A stretch of DNA of 64,000 bases from RGIG5579 sp045602025 (GTDB lineage: Bacteria; Bacillota; Clostridia; Oscillospirales; SIG627): positions 13,448 through 77,447 of the forward strand of contig JAZSAT010000011.1 of assembly GCA_045602025.1 (NCBI GenBank). Direction: 5' to 3'. Under the pieces are notes generated by a model. The model was not told where the DNA came from and ran no database searches. It saw only the letters and a list, made by a program, of their open reading frames with translations. How positions within the stretch are numbered: position 1 is the stretch's first letter; the number at the start of each line of letters is the position of its first letter. Position numbers and translations under genes: made by a program. Below are positions 24,536 to 32,277 of this stretch, in pieces.

Positions 24536-25426
24536 ATGAAAAAAACTATTTTTCTCGGCGCGGCTACCGCGATCGTCACGCCTATGACATCGGCCGGAGA
24601 GGTGGATTATGAGAATTTTGCAAAGCTGATCGAGTTCCAGATCAAAGGTGGGATCAGTGCTCTCGTGGTTGCAGGTACTACCGGTGAAGCGGCCACCCTT
24701 TCCACCGAGGAACACATTGAGGTGATCCGTTTTGCTGTCGAAAAGGCAGCGGGCAGAGTGCCTGTAATCGGCGGCACCGGCTCTAACGACACTGCTTACG
24801 GTGTAGAGCTTACCCGTCTTGCCTGCGAAACGGGGATTGACGGTCTTCTGATGGTGACTCCCTATTACAACAAAGCGACTCAGAGCGGTCTGTATGAGCA
24901 TTTCAAGGCAATGGCAGATGTGGCAACTTGCCCTGTTATCCTTTACAATGTCCCTTCCAGAACCGGTTGCAACTTAAAGCCCGAAACGGTTCTCCGCCTT
25001 TCCGAGCATCCTATGATCGTGGGTATCAAGGAAGCAAGCGGCGACCTTTCTCAGGTGGCAACCCTTGCAGCGCTTTGCGGTGATAAGATTGATATCTATT
25101 CCGGTAATGATGACCAGATTCTTCCCATTCTTTCACTGGGCGGAAAAGGTGTTATTTCCGTTTTGTCAAATCTTCTTCCGGGTGAGACCGATGCGATTTG
25201 CCGCAAGTTCTTCGACGGCGATCTGAAAGGCGCAAAGGATCTTCAGCTGAAATATCTTCCACTGATCCATTTACTCTTCTGCGAGGTTAACCCCATTCCA
25301 GCAAAAGCCGCAATGGCAAAAATGGGATTTGGCGAAAACACACTTCGTCTGCCCCTGACTCCCATGGAAGAGGGCAATTATGAAAAACTGATTGAGGAAA
25401 TGAAAAAACAAAAGATCGTCTTTTGA
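24536..25426 (+). CDS. dapA: 4-hydroxy-tetrahydrodipicolinate synthase DapA
   Basis: DapA condenses pyruvate with aspartate semialdehyde, the entry step to diaminopimelate and lysine. The 296-residue TIM barrel has ATAIVTPM, AGTTGEAATLS, GGTGSNDT, the Tyr137 block LYNVPSRTGC and Schiff-base Lys165 in VGIKEASGD. The GAGAGGG site is 7 nt upstream. It is the first gene behind the lysine riboswitch. Diaminopimelate is also needed for wall and spore cortex. Confidence 0.97.
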   Translation: MKKTIFLGAATAIVTPMTSAGEVDYENFAKLIEFQIKGGISALVVAGTTGEAATLSTEEHIEVIRFAVEKAAGRVPVIGGTGSNDTAYGVELTRLACETGIDGLLMVTPYYNKATQSGLYEHFKAMADVATCPVILYNVPSRTGCNLKPETVLRLSEHPMIVGIKEASGDLSQVATLAALCGDKIDIYSGNDDQILPILSLGGKGVISVLSNLLPGETDAICRKFFDGDLKGAKDLQLKYLPLIHLLFCEVNPIPAKAAMAKMGFGENTLRLPLTPMEEGNYEKLIEEMKKQKIVF

Positions 25427-25435
25427 GGTGAAACA

Positions 25436-26743
25436 ATGTTAAAGGTTATTAAATTCGGCGGTACCAGTCTTGCTAGCGCAGATCAGTTCCGCAAGGTTTC
25501 TGAAATTGTAAAAGCGGACAAGAGTCGCCGTTATGTGGTGGCATCTGCTCCCGGAAAGCGTTTTCCCGAGGACATTAAGGTGACAGACCTTCTGCTCTCC
25601 TGCTACCGCTTGGCAAAGGAAGGGGAATCCTTTGACGCTCCCTTCGAGCAGATCCGCGCACGCTTCAATGAGATCATTTCCGATCTTGGAATTGATTTCA
25701 GCTTGGAAGAAGAGTTTTCCGAGTTTTATGAAAGGGTCCGCAAGGGTGCCAGCGAAGCGTATATCGCTTCCCGCGGCGAGCATTTCAATTCCCGCATTTT
25801 AGCGGCATTTCTCGGCATTCCCTTTATTGAAACGGCAGAGGGCATTATTTTTGATCAGAACGGAAAGCTTTTGGAAGAAGAAACCAATGAAAAATTAGGT
25901 GCGCTTCTGAGAAAGCAGCCCCGTGCGGTGCTTCCCGGCTTTTACGGTGCTACCGAGTTTGGGGATATCCGTATTTTCTCCCGCGGCGGTTCCGATATTA
26001 CAGGTTCTCTTGCCGCTCGCGCCATTAAGGCAGATCTTTATGAAAACTGGACCGATGTTTCCGGCCTTCTGATGGCAGACCCCCGCATTGTAGAGGGTCC
26101 CAAGGCAATTGATGTAGTTACCTACCGTGAGCTTCGCGAGCTTTCCTATATGGGTGCAAGCGTGCTTCATGAGGATGCTATTTTCCCGGTGCGCAGAGAG
26201 GGGATCCCGATCAATATCCGTAACACCAATGCCCCCGAGGATGCAGGTACCATGATCGTAGAGCAGGCTGAAAAAGGCGGCTCTGTGGTAACCGGTATTG
26301 CCGGTAAAAAAGGCTTCGGTGCCATTTACATTGAAAAGGGTATGATGAATAACGAATTGGGCTTTGGCAGAAGAGTCCTTTCCGTTTTGGAAGAAAGAGG
26401 AATTAGCTTTGAGCATTTTCCCAGTGGCATCGATACGATGACCGTTGTGGTAGAGCGCGGTGCGCTTGTGGGCCATGAAAATGAATTGATCCACGCCCTG
26501 CAGAAGGCTGTTCATCCCGATCGCATCCACCTGGTGGAGGATCTTTGCCTGATCGCGGTAGTGGGAAGAGGTATGATCGCTTCTCCCGGTACGGCAGCAA
26601 GACTTTTTACCGCTCTTGCCAAGGAAAATGTAAATATCCGTATGATCGACCAGGGCTCCAGCGAATTGAATATTATCGTTGCACTGGATGAAAAGGATTA
26701 CGAGAAGGGCATTCGTGCCATCTATTCTGCATTTAATTCCTGA
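25436..26743 (+). CDS. lysC: Aspartate kinase with two ACT domains
   Basis: Aspartokinase phosphorylates aspartate as the committed step of the aspartate family. The 435-residue protein starts VIKFGGTSLASADQF, has FYGATEFGDIRIFSRGGSDITGSLAARAI and WTDVSGLLMADPRIV in the kinase domain. It ends in two ACT domains (about residues 285-350 and 360-430; VVGRGMIASPGTAARLF and NIRMIDQGSSELNIIVAL). It is a monofunctional form without homoserine dehydrogenase. ACT domains imply feedback control by lysine, in addition to the operon's lysine riboswitch. GAGGTG lies ahead of ATG. Confidence 0.95.
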   Translation: MLKVIKFGGTSLASADQFRKVSEIVKADKSRRYVVASAPGKRFPEDIKVTDLLLSCYRLAKEGESFDAPFEQIRARFNEIISDLGIDFSLEEEFSEFYERVRKGASEAYIASRGEHFNSRILAAFLGIPFIETAEGIIFDQNGKLLEEETNEKLGALLRKQPRAVLPGFYGATEFGDIRIFSRGGSDITGSLAARAIKADLYENWTDVSGLLMADPRIVEGPKAIDVVTYRELRELSYMGASVLHEDAIFPVRREGIPINIRNTNAPEDAGTMIVEQAEKGGSVVTGIAGKKGFGAIYIEKGMMNNELGFGRRVLSVLEERGISFEHFPSGIDTMTVVVERGALVGHENELIHALQKAVHPDRIHLVEDLCLIAVVGRGMIASPGTAARLFTALAKENVNIRMIDQGSSELNIIVALDEKDYEKGIRAIYSAFNS

Positions 26744-26767
26744 AAGACAAAGAAAGAAAAGTATTTT

Positions 26768-28063
26768 ATGATTTGTGAAAACTTAAAGGTTGAAGACGGC
26801 AGGCTTCTTTTCGCCGGAAGAGACCTAAGGGAAATTGCCGATCTTTACGGTACTCCCCTTTATTTGATGGACGAAGACCGCATCCGAGAAAAGTGCCGCA
26901 TATATAAAAGTGCGATGCTGAAGGCCTTCGGTGAGAATGCCACCCCCCTGTATGCAGGCAAGGCCTGCGCCTTTCGCAGAATGTACCAAATCATGCAGGA
27001 AGAAAAAATGGGCGTGGAAGTGGTTTCCCCGGGCGAGATCTATACGGCAAAAAGTGCCGGTGCGGACCTTTCGGAAAGCTACTTTAACGGCAATAATAAG
27101 ACCGATGAAGATATCCGTTTCGCCATGGAGTGCGGTGTGGGATATTTTGTGGTGGATAATGAAGAAGAGATCGATGCCATCGACCGTGTAGGAGAAAAAC
27201 TCGGCAAAAGCCAGAAGATCCTCCTTCGGATCACCCCCGGTATTGATACTCATACTTATGAAGAAATTGCCACCGGTCAGGTGGATTCCAAGTTCGGCTC
27301 TGCCATTGAAACAGGGCAGGCGATGGAGATCACAAAAAAAGCACTTTCGTCAAAAAGAGCACTTCTTGTAGGCTTTCAGTGTCATGTAGGCAGTCAGGTG
27401 TTCGATTCCGATACCTTTATCCGTTCTGCCCGTATTATGATGGAGTATCTTTCTACCGTGCGGGAGGAAACGGGCTTTGTAGCAAAGCAGCTTTCTCTTG
27501 GCGGCGGTTACGGTGTTCGCTACACCGAAGAGGATCCCGAAATGGACCTTGAGGAAAATATTTTGCAGGTGGGAGCGGAAGTAAGAGCTCTTTGTGATAA
27601 GTACAATTTCCCTCAGCCGAAGATTTTACTTGAGCCGGGTAGGAGTATTGTTGCCGATGCAGGCCTTACGCTTTATTCCGTTGGTACGGTGAAGCGCATT
27701 CCCGGATATAAAAATTATGTTTCCGTCAACGGCGGTATGACCGACAATCCTCGGTTTGCCCTTTACGGCGCAGTACACACCCCTGTTCTTCCCGAAAAAA
27801 TGGATGAAGAAAAGGATATGGTCTGCTCTGTAGTGGGTGCTTGCTGCGAAAGCGGTGATATTATTTGTGAGGGAGCCCGTCTTCCTTCCTCGGTAAAGAG
27901 AGACGATCTTCTTGCAGTTCTTACCACCGGCGCGTACAACTATGCTATGGCTTCCAACTATAACCGCCATTTAAGGCTTCCTGTTGTAATGCTCTCAGGC
28001 GGCAAGGATTATGTAGCTGTTCGCAGAGAAACCTTTGAGGATTTGATCTCTTGTGATCTGTAA
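26768..28063 (+). CDS. lysA: Diaminopimelate decarboxylase LysA
   Basis: LysA makes lysine from meso-diaminopimelate with PLP. The 431-residue fold-type III enzyme carries PLP Lys65 in LYAGKACAFR, HVGSQV, SLGGGYGVRY, LLEPGRSIVADAG, the CCESGD motif with the catalytic Cys, and GAYNYAMASNYN. It ends the dapA-lysC-lysA operon before a terminator. dapB and later dap genes are not in this window. Confidence 0.96.
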   Translation: MICENLKVEDGRLLFAGRDLREIADLYGTPLYLMDEDRIREKCRIYKSAMLKAFGENATPLYAGKACAFRRMYQIMQEEKMGVEVVSPGEIYTAKSAGADLSESYFNGNNKTDEDIRFAMECGVGYFVVDNEEEIDAIDRVGEKLGKSQKILLRITPGIDTHTYEEIATGQVDSKFGSAIETGQAMEITKKALSSKRALLVGFQCHVGSQVFDSDTFIRSARIMMEYLSTVREETGFVAKQLSLGGGYGVRYTEEDPEMDLEENILQVGAEVRALCDKYNFPQPKILLEPGRSIVADAGLTLYSVGTVKRIPGYKNYVSVNGGMTDNPRFALYGAVHTPVLPEKMDEEKDMVCSVVGACCESGDIICEGARLPSSVKRDDLLAVLTTGAYNYAMASNYNRHLRLPVVMLSGGKDYVAVRRETFEDLISCDL

Positions 28064-28070
28064 AAGAAAA

Positions 28071-28097
28071 AGAACCCGATTTCGGGTTCTTTTTTTA
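28071..28097. terminator. Terminator between lysA and azlD
   Basis: Stem AGAACCCG (28071-28078) with CGGGTTCT (28083-28090) and flanking A and T runs, between convergent genes; it probably serves both strands. Confidence 0.85.
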
Positions 28098-28400
28098 TAT
28101 CAAAAACAATTCAAGCAGAAAGACCGTAGCACAGGAGATGCAGGCAACGGGGAAAAGCCCTGCTCCAAACCAAGCGGCTAAAATACCGATCACAAGGGCA
28201 ACTGCTCCCGCTATGGGGGAATGGGTCGCTTCTATAATGGCGGGGAAGGTCATCACTGCCAAGGTCACATAAGGGACATAATATAAAAAAGAATGAACAA
28301 ATTGGCTTTTGATGGGTTTTCGGATCAGCGTCATGGGAAGCGTGCGGATCAGGTATGTAACGCCTGCCATAATAAGAATATAGATATAAGTGTTATGCAT
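28095..28400 (-). CDS. azlD: AzlD-family branched-chain amino acid export subunit
   Basis: The 101-residue, four-helix membrane protein shows the AzlD pattern: YLIRTLPMTLIRKPIKSQFVHSFLYYVPYVTLAVMTFPAI near the N-terminus and WFGAGLFPVACISC near the end. AzlD works with AzlC to export branched-chain amino acids or analogues. It overlaps azlC by 8 nt. Family assignment is firm; the exact substrate is inferred. Confidence 0.9.
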   Translation of the reverse strand: MHNTYIYILIMAGVTYLIRTLPMTLIRKPIKSQFVHSFLYYVPYVTLAVMTFPAIIEATHSPIAGAVALVIGILAAWFGAGLFPVACISCATVFLLELFLI

Positions 28401-29118
28401 CTCGGTCCTCCTTTTCTACCTTCACAGGGAAGAGGAAGGCACCAAGGGCTGAAATAAGAAGGGTCAGGATAATGGTGCGGCTTCCTTCCGAAAGGGTGTT
28501 CAAAAGGGGAAGGTAATGAAAAAGGCCGCTTGAAAGAAAACCGATTCCCACAAGAAGGGCGATCACACGGTTTTTCCTTGCAGGGGGAATGATAATAGCA
28601 AGGAACATACCGTAAAGGGCAACGCTCAAGGCTGAGACCACTCTTGCAGGCAGAATGTTTCCCGCAAGAATACCGAGGGATGTACCGATGGCCCAGGCGG
28701 GCATGGCAACGGTCATGGCACCGTAGTGATAAGGGGGGGATGTTGCTCCTTCTCTGGCAATGGAAATACCGAAAATTTCATCGGTTACAGCAAGGCCCAT
28801 CAGAAGTCTGTGTAAAAGACCCGTTTTAGGCGAAATGCGCTGCGCGAGAGCAAAGCTCATTAAAAGATAGCGGGCATTGGTGATCAGGGTGATCAGTGCC
28901 ATTTCCAAATAAGAAGCATTTGCACCGATCAGGAGAAAGCCGGCATATTCCCCTGCAGAGGCATTGTTTAAAATACTGGCGAGAAACCCTTGGAAAGCAT
29001 CAAGCCCTGCCTTTTTTGCAGCAATTCCGAGGGAAAAGGAAACGGCAAAATATCCTAACGCAATGGGGATCCCGTCACGAAGGCCTTCCCGATAGGGAAG
29101 AGAGCGTGTTTTTTTCAT
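28393..29118 (-). CDS. azlC: AzlC-family branched-chain amino acid exporter
   Basis: The 241-residue polytopic protein starts YREGLRDGIPIALGYFAVSFSLGIAAKKAGL, with NNASAGEYAGF, LITNARYLLMSFALAQRI and AVTDEIFGIS, the AzlC signature blocks. ATG at 29118 behind GGAAAGG is preferred over an upstream in-frame start at 29148. It forms a two-gene operon with azlD, between the tRNA cluster and the lysine operon. Confidence 0.92.
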   Translation of the reverse strand: MKKTRSLPYREGLRDGIPIALGYFAVSFSLGIAAKKAGLDAFQGFLASILNNASAGEYAGFLLIGANASYLEMALITLITNARYLLMSFALAQRISPKTGLLHRLLMGLAVTDEIFGISIAREGATSPPYHYGAMTVAMPAWAIGTSLGILAGNILPARVVSALSVALYGMFLAIIIPPARKNRVIALLVGIGFLSSGLFHYLPLLNTLSEGSRTIILTLLISALGAFLFPVKVEKEDRDA

Positions 29119-29151
29119 AGCCTTTCCTTTCCGAAAATAAAATTGCAAAAG

Positions 29152-29181
29152 AAAAAAGCACTTCTTCCGAAGTGCTTTTTT
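29152..29181 (-). terminator. Terminator of the four-tRNA operon
   Basis: Thirteen-bp stem AAAAAAGCACTTC/GAAGTGCTTTTTT with a four-base loop, immediately downstream of tRNA-Met on the minus strand. Confidence 0.85.
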
Positions 29182-29257
29182 GGTAGCGGAAGTCGGATTT
29201 GAACCAACGACCTGCCGGGTATGAACCGGATGCTCTAGCCAACTGAGCTATTCCGCC
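29181..29257 (-). tRNA. tRNA-Met (anticodon CAT, elongator type)
   Basis: Minus-strand cloverleaf: acceptor GGCGGAA/TTCCGCT, D arm GCTC, anticodon arm TCCGG-TTCATAC-CCGGC giving CAT, T loop TTCAAAT, encoded CCA. The paired first base and D-arm look elongator rather than initiator. A tilS-modified tRNA-Ile(CAT) is less likely but not excluded. Last tRNA of the minus-strand operon. Confidence 0.92.
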
Positions 29258-29284
29258 GAATACATCCTTGCGGATAAAAATAAG

Positions 29285-29362
29285 TGGGGTGGATAATCGG
29301 ATTCGAACCGACGACCTCCAGGGCCACAACCTGGCGCTCTAACCAACTGAGCTATATCCACC
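29285..29362 (-). tRNA. tRNA-His (anticodon GTG)
   Basis: Minus-strand cloverleaf with encoded extra G at position -1 opposite C73, acceptor GTGGATA/TATCCAC, anticodon arm CCAGG-TTGTGGC-CCTGG giving GTG, T loop TTCGAAT and encoded CCA. The G-1:C73 pair is the tRNA-His identity element. Confidence 0.95.
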
Positions 29363-29366
29363 ATAA

Positions 29367-29443
29367 TGGCGTGCTTTGAGGGATTCGAACCCCCGACCTA
29401 CTGCTTAGAAGGCAGTTGCTCTATCCGGCTGAGCTAAAAGCAC
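29367..29443 (-). tRNA. tRNA-Arg (anticodon TCT)
   Basis: Minus-strand cloverleaf: acceptor GTGCTTT/AAAGCAC, anticodon arm CTGC-CTTCTAA-GCAG giving TCT, T arm CGGGG-GTTCGAA-type loop, encoded CCA. Second gene of the operon Gly-Arg-His-Met. Confidence 0.95.
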
Positions 29444-29447
29444 ATAG

Positions 29448-29521
<74 letters not shown>

Positions 29522-29551
29522 GTAGCACTCGGCTTAAAAAGCCGCTCGAAT

Positions 29552-29580
29552 ATAGTAACACAAAGAGACTCAATTGTCAA
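29552..29580 (-). promoter_or_regulatory. Promoter of the tRNA Gly-Arg-His-Met operon
   Basis: Minus-strand consensus TTGACA (29575-29580), exactly 17 bp, TACTAT (29552-29557), 30 bp upstream of tRNA-Gly. Confidence 0.85.
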
Positions 29581-29654
29581 TAACTTTTTGAAGAAAAAAT
29601 CATCAAAATTTCCAAAAAAAATAATAAAAAGCTGAAAAAATATTGAAAAAAGCC

Positions 29655-29683
29655 TTGACAAAGAGACTTCCAAAGCATATAAT
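29655..29683 (+). promoter_or_regulatory. Consensus promoter of tRNA-Pro
   Basis: Perfect TTGACA (29655-29660), 17 bp, perfect TATAAT (29678-29683), 11 bp before the tRNA. Confidence 0.93.
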
Positions 29684-29694
29684 ATTTAGGCTAT

Positions 29695-29770
29695 CTGGGT
29701 GTAGCGCAGATGGTAGCGCGCTACCTTGGGGTGGTAGAGGCCGTGGGTTCAAATCCCGCCACTCAGACCA
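29695..29770 (+). tRNA. tRNA-Pro (anticodon GGG)
   Basis: Plus-strand cloverleaf: acceptor CTGGGTG/CACTCAG, D arm GCGC, anticodon arm CTACC-TTGGGGT-GGTAG giving GGG, T loop TTCAAAT, encoded CCA. This is a single-gene unit with its own promoter and terminator. Confidence 0.94.
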
Positions 29771-29774
29771 GTAA

Positions 29775-29805
29775 AAGACAGGTTTCTTTAGAGACCTGTC
29801 TTTTT
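29775..29805 (+). terminator. Terminator of tRNA-Pro
   Basis: Stem AAGACAGGT/ACCTGTCTT extended by TTC/GAG-type pairs, followed by TTTTT. Confidence 0.82.
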
Positions 29806-29894
29806 CATTTTTTCGGTCTTATTTACAAGCCTTGTTTTTTGTGATAAATTATTATTATTGTTGATATTAGTTTTTATTTGTGAACGGAGATAAA

Positions 29895-31523
29895 ATGGAA
29901 CCATTTCAGGAAGGAAAGACATTTTATGCCTGCGGAACAGCGGTTATTGTCCGTGAGGATACTCGTGGTGAAACCCATATTTTTCGCGCGTCTGACGGTA
30001 TTTGCCTTTCAAAGGAAGACCTTACAGGCGGCGTTGTTTTTGGCGGCGGTAAGGGCGAGAGCTTAACTTGTACAAATGTAACAATGGAATCCGGCTTTTT
30101 AAAGGATCTTTTCGGCGGCGGTGAGGACGGTTTTGTCAAAAGCATAAAAATCTCTCTTTTGGGCGGATTGATCGAAAGATATTTTTGCGGCGGCGGACTG
30201 GATGATTCGGTCGGGAGTGTGGAATTTTCTGCTATGGGCGGTGTTGTCCGCCATTCTGTTTTTGCTTTTGGTATGTCGAAGAGATGTGAGTGCGCTAATG
30301 TTTTGTATGACGGTACACTCTGCACCAATTTTCGGCTTGGAAGCAAGCATTTAGATGCCGAGATCCTGGGCGAATCTCATTTTATAATGAAAAGCGGTCA
30401 CATTTTTGATCTTGCCTTTGGGGCAAAAAAGCAAAAAGGCAGAATTGCCGCCGAGATCTGCGGCGGCACCGTGGAGCAGAGAATTTCTGCCAGATGTGAA
30501 CCTGAGAAACTCTCTTTGAAATTATATGAAAATATTTTTTATCCCGACGGCCACGGAGGCTTTTTTCCAAGGCTTCCCGAAAGGCTCCCGATCTCCTATC
30601 TTCCCAAAATAAAAAAAGAGATGCAAAAAAGCAGAACAGGAAAGGACGCGTTCTTTTTTGATACTGCCGGAGAAAAGGGAAAGCTGGTTTTCCGCTTTTT
30701 CGGCCTGAGGCATCCGGAGGTATCCCACGATATTACGCCTTTTTCCGATTTCATCGGAGATGCTTTTCTCATTTCTTTTCCCAATGGACAACATATGCTT
30801 GTGGATACAGGAATGCCTTATGCTTACGGCGAAATTTATAATTCCCTGAAAAAATTAAATGTAAAGAAAATTGATTTTCTTATGATAACGCATTCCCATA
30901 TTGATCATATCGGTAATGCAGAGAAGATCCTTTTGGATTTTTCGGTTTCGGAGCTTTGGCTTCCCGATCTTGATATGGTTTTATCCGATGAAGAAGAAAA
31001 AATGGAAAAAGATCTCCTTTTAACAGCAAAACAAAAAGGAGTTCTTTTCAGAAAAGTGGGAAGAGGCGATCGTATTTTTGTGGGAGAAGGGGAGCTTTCT
31101 TCCGAAATTCTTATTCTGAATCCAAACCGTGGGGATAAGGAGCTTGCGGATCCAAACGGTGTTTCCATCGCCTGTAAAGTAAGCTTTCAAAAAGGGTCTG
31201 CCATTCTCGGCGGTGATATTTCAGAGCGCGAGGAGAAACAGATCCTCTGCGATTTTCCCGGAGAGCTTGCGTGTGATCTTATAAAACTTTCCCATCACGG
31301 AATCGTTTATCAAAATTCTCCTGCTTTTATAGAGGCCTGTTCTCCCAAAAAAGCAGTCGTGCAAAATACAAGAGATGAGGGGGCCTTTGTTAAAATCACT
31401 TCTTTTGCACTGGAAAAGGCAAACGGCTTTTCCAAAGACAATCTTTTTGTTACAGGGAAACACGGAAAAATCAAAGTGATTTTATCCGATCAGGGAAAGC
31501 TTGAAATTGCAACGGAATTTTAA
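29895..31523 (+). CDS. Gly-rich solenoid-repeat domain fused to ComEC-like metallo-beta-lactamase domain
   Basis: The 542-residue protein has two parts. Residues about 45-215 form five or six imperfect repeats of roughly 25 residues, each ending in a glycine pair or triple (FLKDLFGGGEDG, LIERYFCGGGLDD, VGSVEFSAMGG), the look of a beta-solenoid. Residues about 265-542 are an MBL fold: FLISFPNGQHMLVDTG, HSHIDH at 333-338, ILGGDIS with the bridging Asp, and LIKLSHHG. All metal ligands are present. The MBL part resembles the ComEC/Rec2 C-terminal domain. No signal peptide is visible. ATG at 29895 follows CGGAGA; GTG at 29880 is an alternative. The repeats resemble those of the secreted protein at 58430-63184. 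Function unknown. Confidence 0.85.
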   Translation: MEPFQEGKTFYACGTAVIVREDTRGETHIFRASDGICLSKEDLTGGVVFGGGKGESLTCTNVTMESGFLKDLFGGGEDGFVKSIKISLLGGLIERYFCGGGLDDSVGSVEFSAMGGVVRHSVFAFGMSKRCECANVLYDGTLCTNFRLGSKHLDAEILGESHFIMKSGHIFDLAFGAKKQKGRIAAEICGGTVEQRISARCEPEKLSLKLYENIFYPDGHGGFFPRLPERLPISYLPKIKKEMQKSRTGKDAFFFDTAGEKGKLVFRFFGLRHPEVSHDITPFSDFIGDAFLISFPNGQHMLVDTGMPYAYGEIYNSLKKLNVKKIDFLMITHSHIDHIGNAEKILLDFSVSELWLPDLDMVLSDEEEKMEKDLLLTAKQKGVLFRKVGRGDRIFVGEGELSSEILILNPNRGDKELADPNGVSIACKVSFQKGSAILGGDISEREEKQILCDFPGELACDLIKLSHHGIVYQNSPAFIEACSPKKAVVQNTRDEGAFVKITSFALEKANGFSKDNLFVTGKHGKIKVILSDQGKLEIATEF

Positions 31524-31545
31524 ACCGTATCCGACGGATTTCCCC

Positions 31546-31574
31546 TTGATTTTGTGTGCTTTCTATGTTATAAT
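31546..31574 (+). promoter_or_regulatory. Promoter of tRNA-Gly(CCC)
   Basis: TTGATT (31546-31551), 17 bp, consensus TATAAT (31569-31574), 11 bp before the tRNA. Confidence 0.85.
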
Positions 31575-31585
31575 TCTACCATCAA

Positions 31586-31659
31586 GCGGGTATAGTTCAG
31601 TGGTAGAATGTCAGCTTCCCAAGCTGAAAATGCGGGTTCGATTCCCGTTACCCGCTCCA
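31586..31659 (+). tRNA. tRNA-Gly (anticodon CCC)
   Basis: Plus-strand cloverleaf: acceptor GCGGGTA/TACCCGC, D arm GTTC, anticodon arm TCAGC-TTCCCAA-GCTGA giving CCC, T loop TTCGATT, encoded CCA. Confidence 0.94.
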
Positions 31660-31660
31660 T

Positions 31661-31703
31661 GTAAAAAACCTCTTTTGCCTACCGGACAAAAGAGGTTTTT
31701 TAC
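31661..31703 (+). terminator. Terminator of tRNA-Gly(CCC)
   Basis: Perfect 17-bp stem (31661-31677 with 31687-31703) with a 9-nt loop, ending in a T run. The hairpin array begins directly after it. Confidence 0.88.
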
Positions 31704-31871
31704 AATGATATCCGTTCCTGGCGGAACGGGTGATATACCCTGCGGGTATGATATCTGCTTCGCAGATGATATATGCCTTCGGCATATGAAGGAACGGATA
31801 TCATATCATGCTTGCGAAGCAAGTATATCATACGCCGTTAGCCGTATATCATATCGCGTCAGCGATATATC
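31704..31871. repeat. Array of at least seven short hairpins spaced by GATAT/ATATC motifs
   Basis: Consecutive small palindromes, each a 5-7 bp stem with a 3-5 nt loop: CCGTTCC-TGGC-GGAACGG, ATACCC-TGC-GGGTAT, ATCTGC-TTC-GCAGAT, ATATGCC-TTC-GGCATAT, CTTGC-GAA-GCAAG, ATACG/CGTAT and ATCGC-GTCA-GCGAT. The first half is spaced by TGATAT, the second by ATATCAT. ATGATATCCGTTCC (31705-31718) recurs as its exact inverse complement at 31791-31804. Stems differ in sequence but not in size or spacing, so it is neither a CRISPR nor a simple tandem repeat. It ends at the promoter of a four-helix-bundle gene. Confidence 0.85.
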
Positions 31872-31872
31872 A

Positions 31873-31901
31873 TTGAAAAACACAGCATTTTATGATATAA
31901 T
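31873..31901 (+). promoter_or_regulatory. Promoter of the four-helix-bundle / kinase pair
   Basis: TTGAAA (31873-31878), 17 bp, TATAAT (31896-31901), placed exactly at the right edge of the hairpin array. Confidence 0.85.
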
Positions 31902-31923
31902 GCCGTTGAAATAAGGTGTATTT

Positions 31924-32277
31924 GTGTCCGAAAACAAATTACTTGACTTATCTTTTGAATTTGCGGTTGCTATTGTTAATCTTGTTGACGGTGTAACTGC
32001 ACCGAAAAGTTCTTATATGACCGATCAGCTTGCAAGAGCCGGCACTTCTGTTGGAGCTAACATCCACGAAGCACAGTACGCACAGAGCAAGAAAGATTTT
32101 GTGGCAAAGTTAGAGATTGCACTCAAAGAATCCAACGAAACAAGTTATTGGTTGAAATTGATGTGCGAAACTAAAAGGATAGATAATGCAACCTATCAAC
32201 ACGCGGAGAAACTTTGCGGCAATATCCGCAGACTGTTGATTGCATCTTGCAAAACCGCAAAGGAGAATAATAAATGA
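31924..32277 (+). CDS. Four-helix-bundle protein of the S23 / 23S rRNA intervening-sequence (bAvd-like) family
   Basis: The 117-residue helical protein matches the S23-type family: LSFEFAVAIVNLVDG at the start, SYMTDQLARAGTSVGANIHEAQYAQSKKDFVAKLEIALKESNETSYWLKLM in the core. These proteins form pentameric bundles and are known from rRNA intervening sequences. Relatives (Avd) assist diversity-generating retroelements. No reverse transcriptase is nearby. GTG at 31924 follows AAGGTG. It overlaps the next gene by 4 nt and lies beside a hairpin array, suggesting a small mobile or repeat-linked unit. Confidence 0.88.
   Translation: MSENKLLDLSFEFAVAIVNLVDGVTAPKSSYMTDQLARAGTSVGANIHEAQYAQSKKDFVAKLEIALKESNETSYWLKLMCETKRIDNATYQHAEKLCGNIRRLLIASCKTAKENNK

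Noticed and set aside
31704..31871. Possible CRISPR array
   Set aside because: The hairpin stems differ in sequence, units are only about 15-20 bp, there are no uniform spacers and no cas genes nearby.
31924..32277. Avd-like gene as part of a diversity-generating retroelement
   Set aside because: No reverse transcriptase, template repeat or variable repeat is present within the window.
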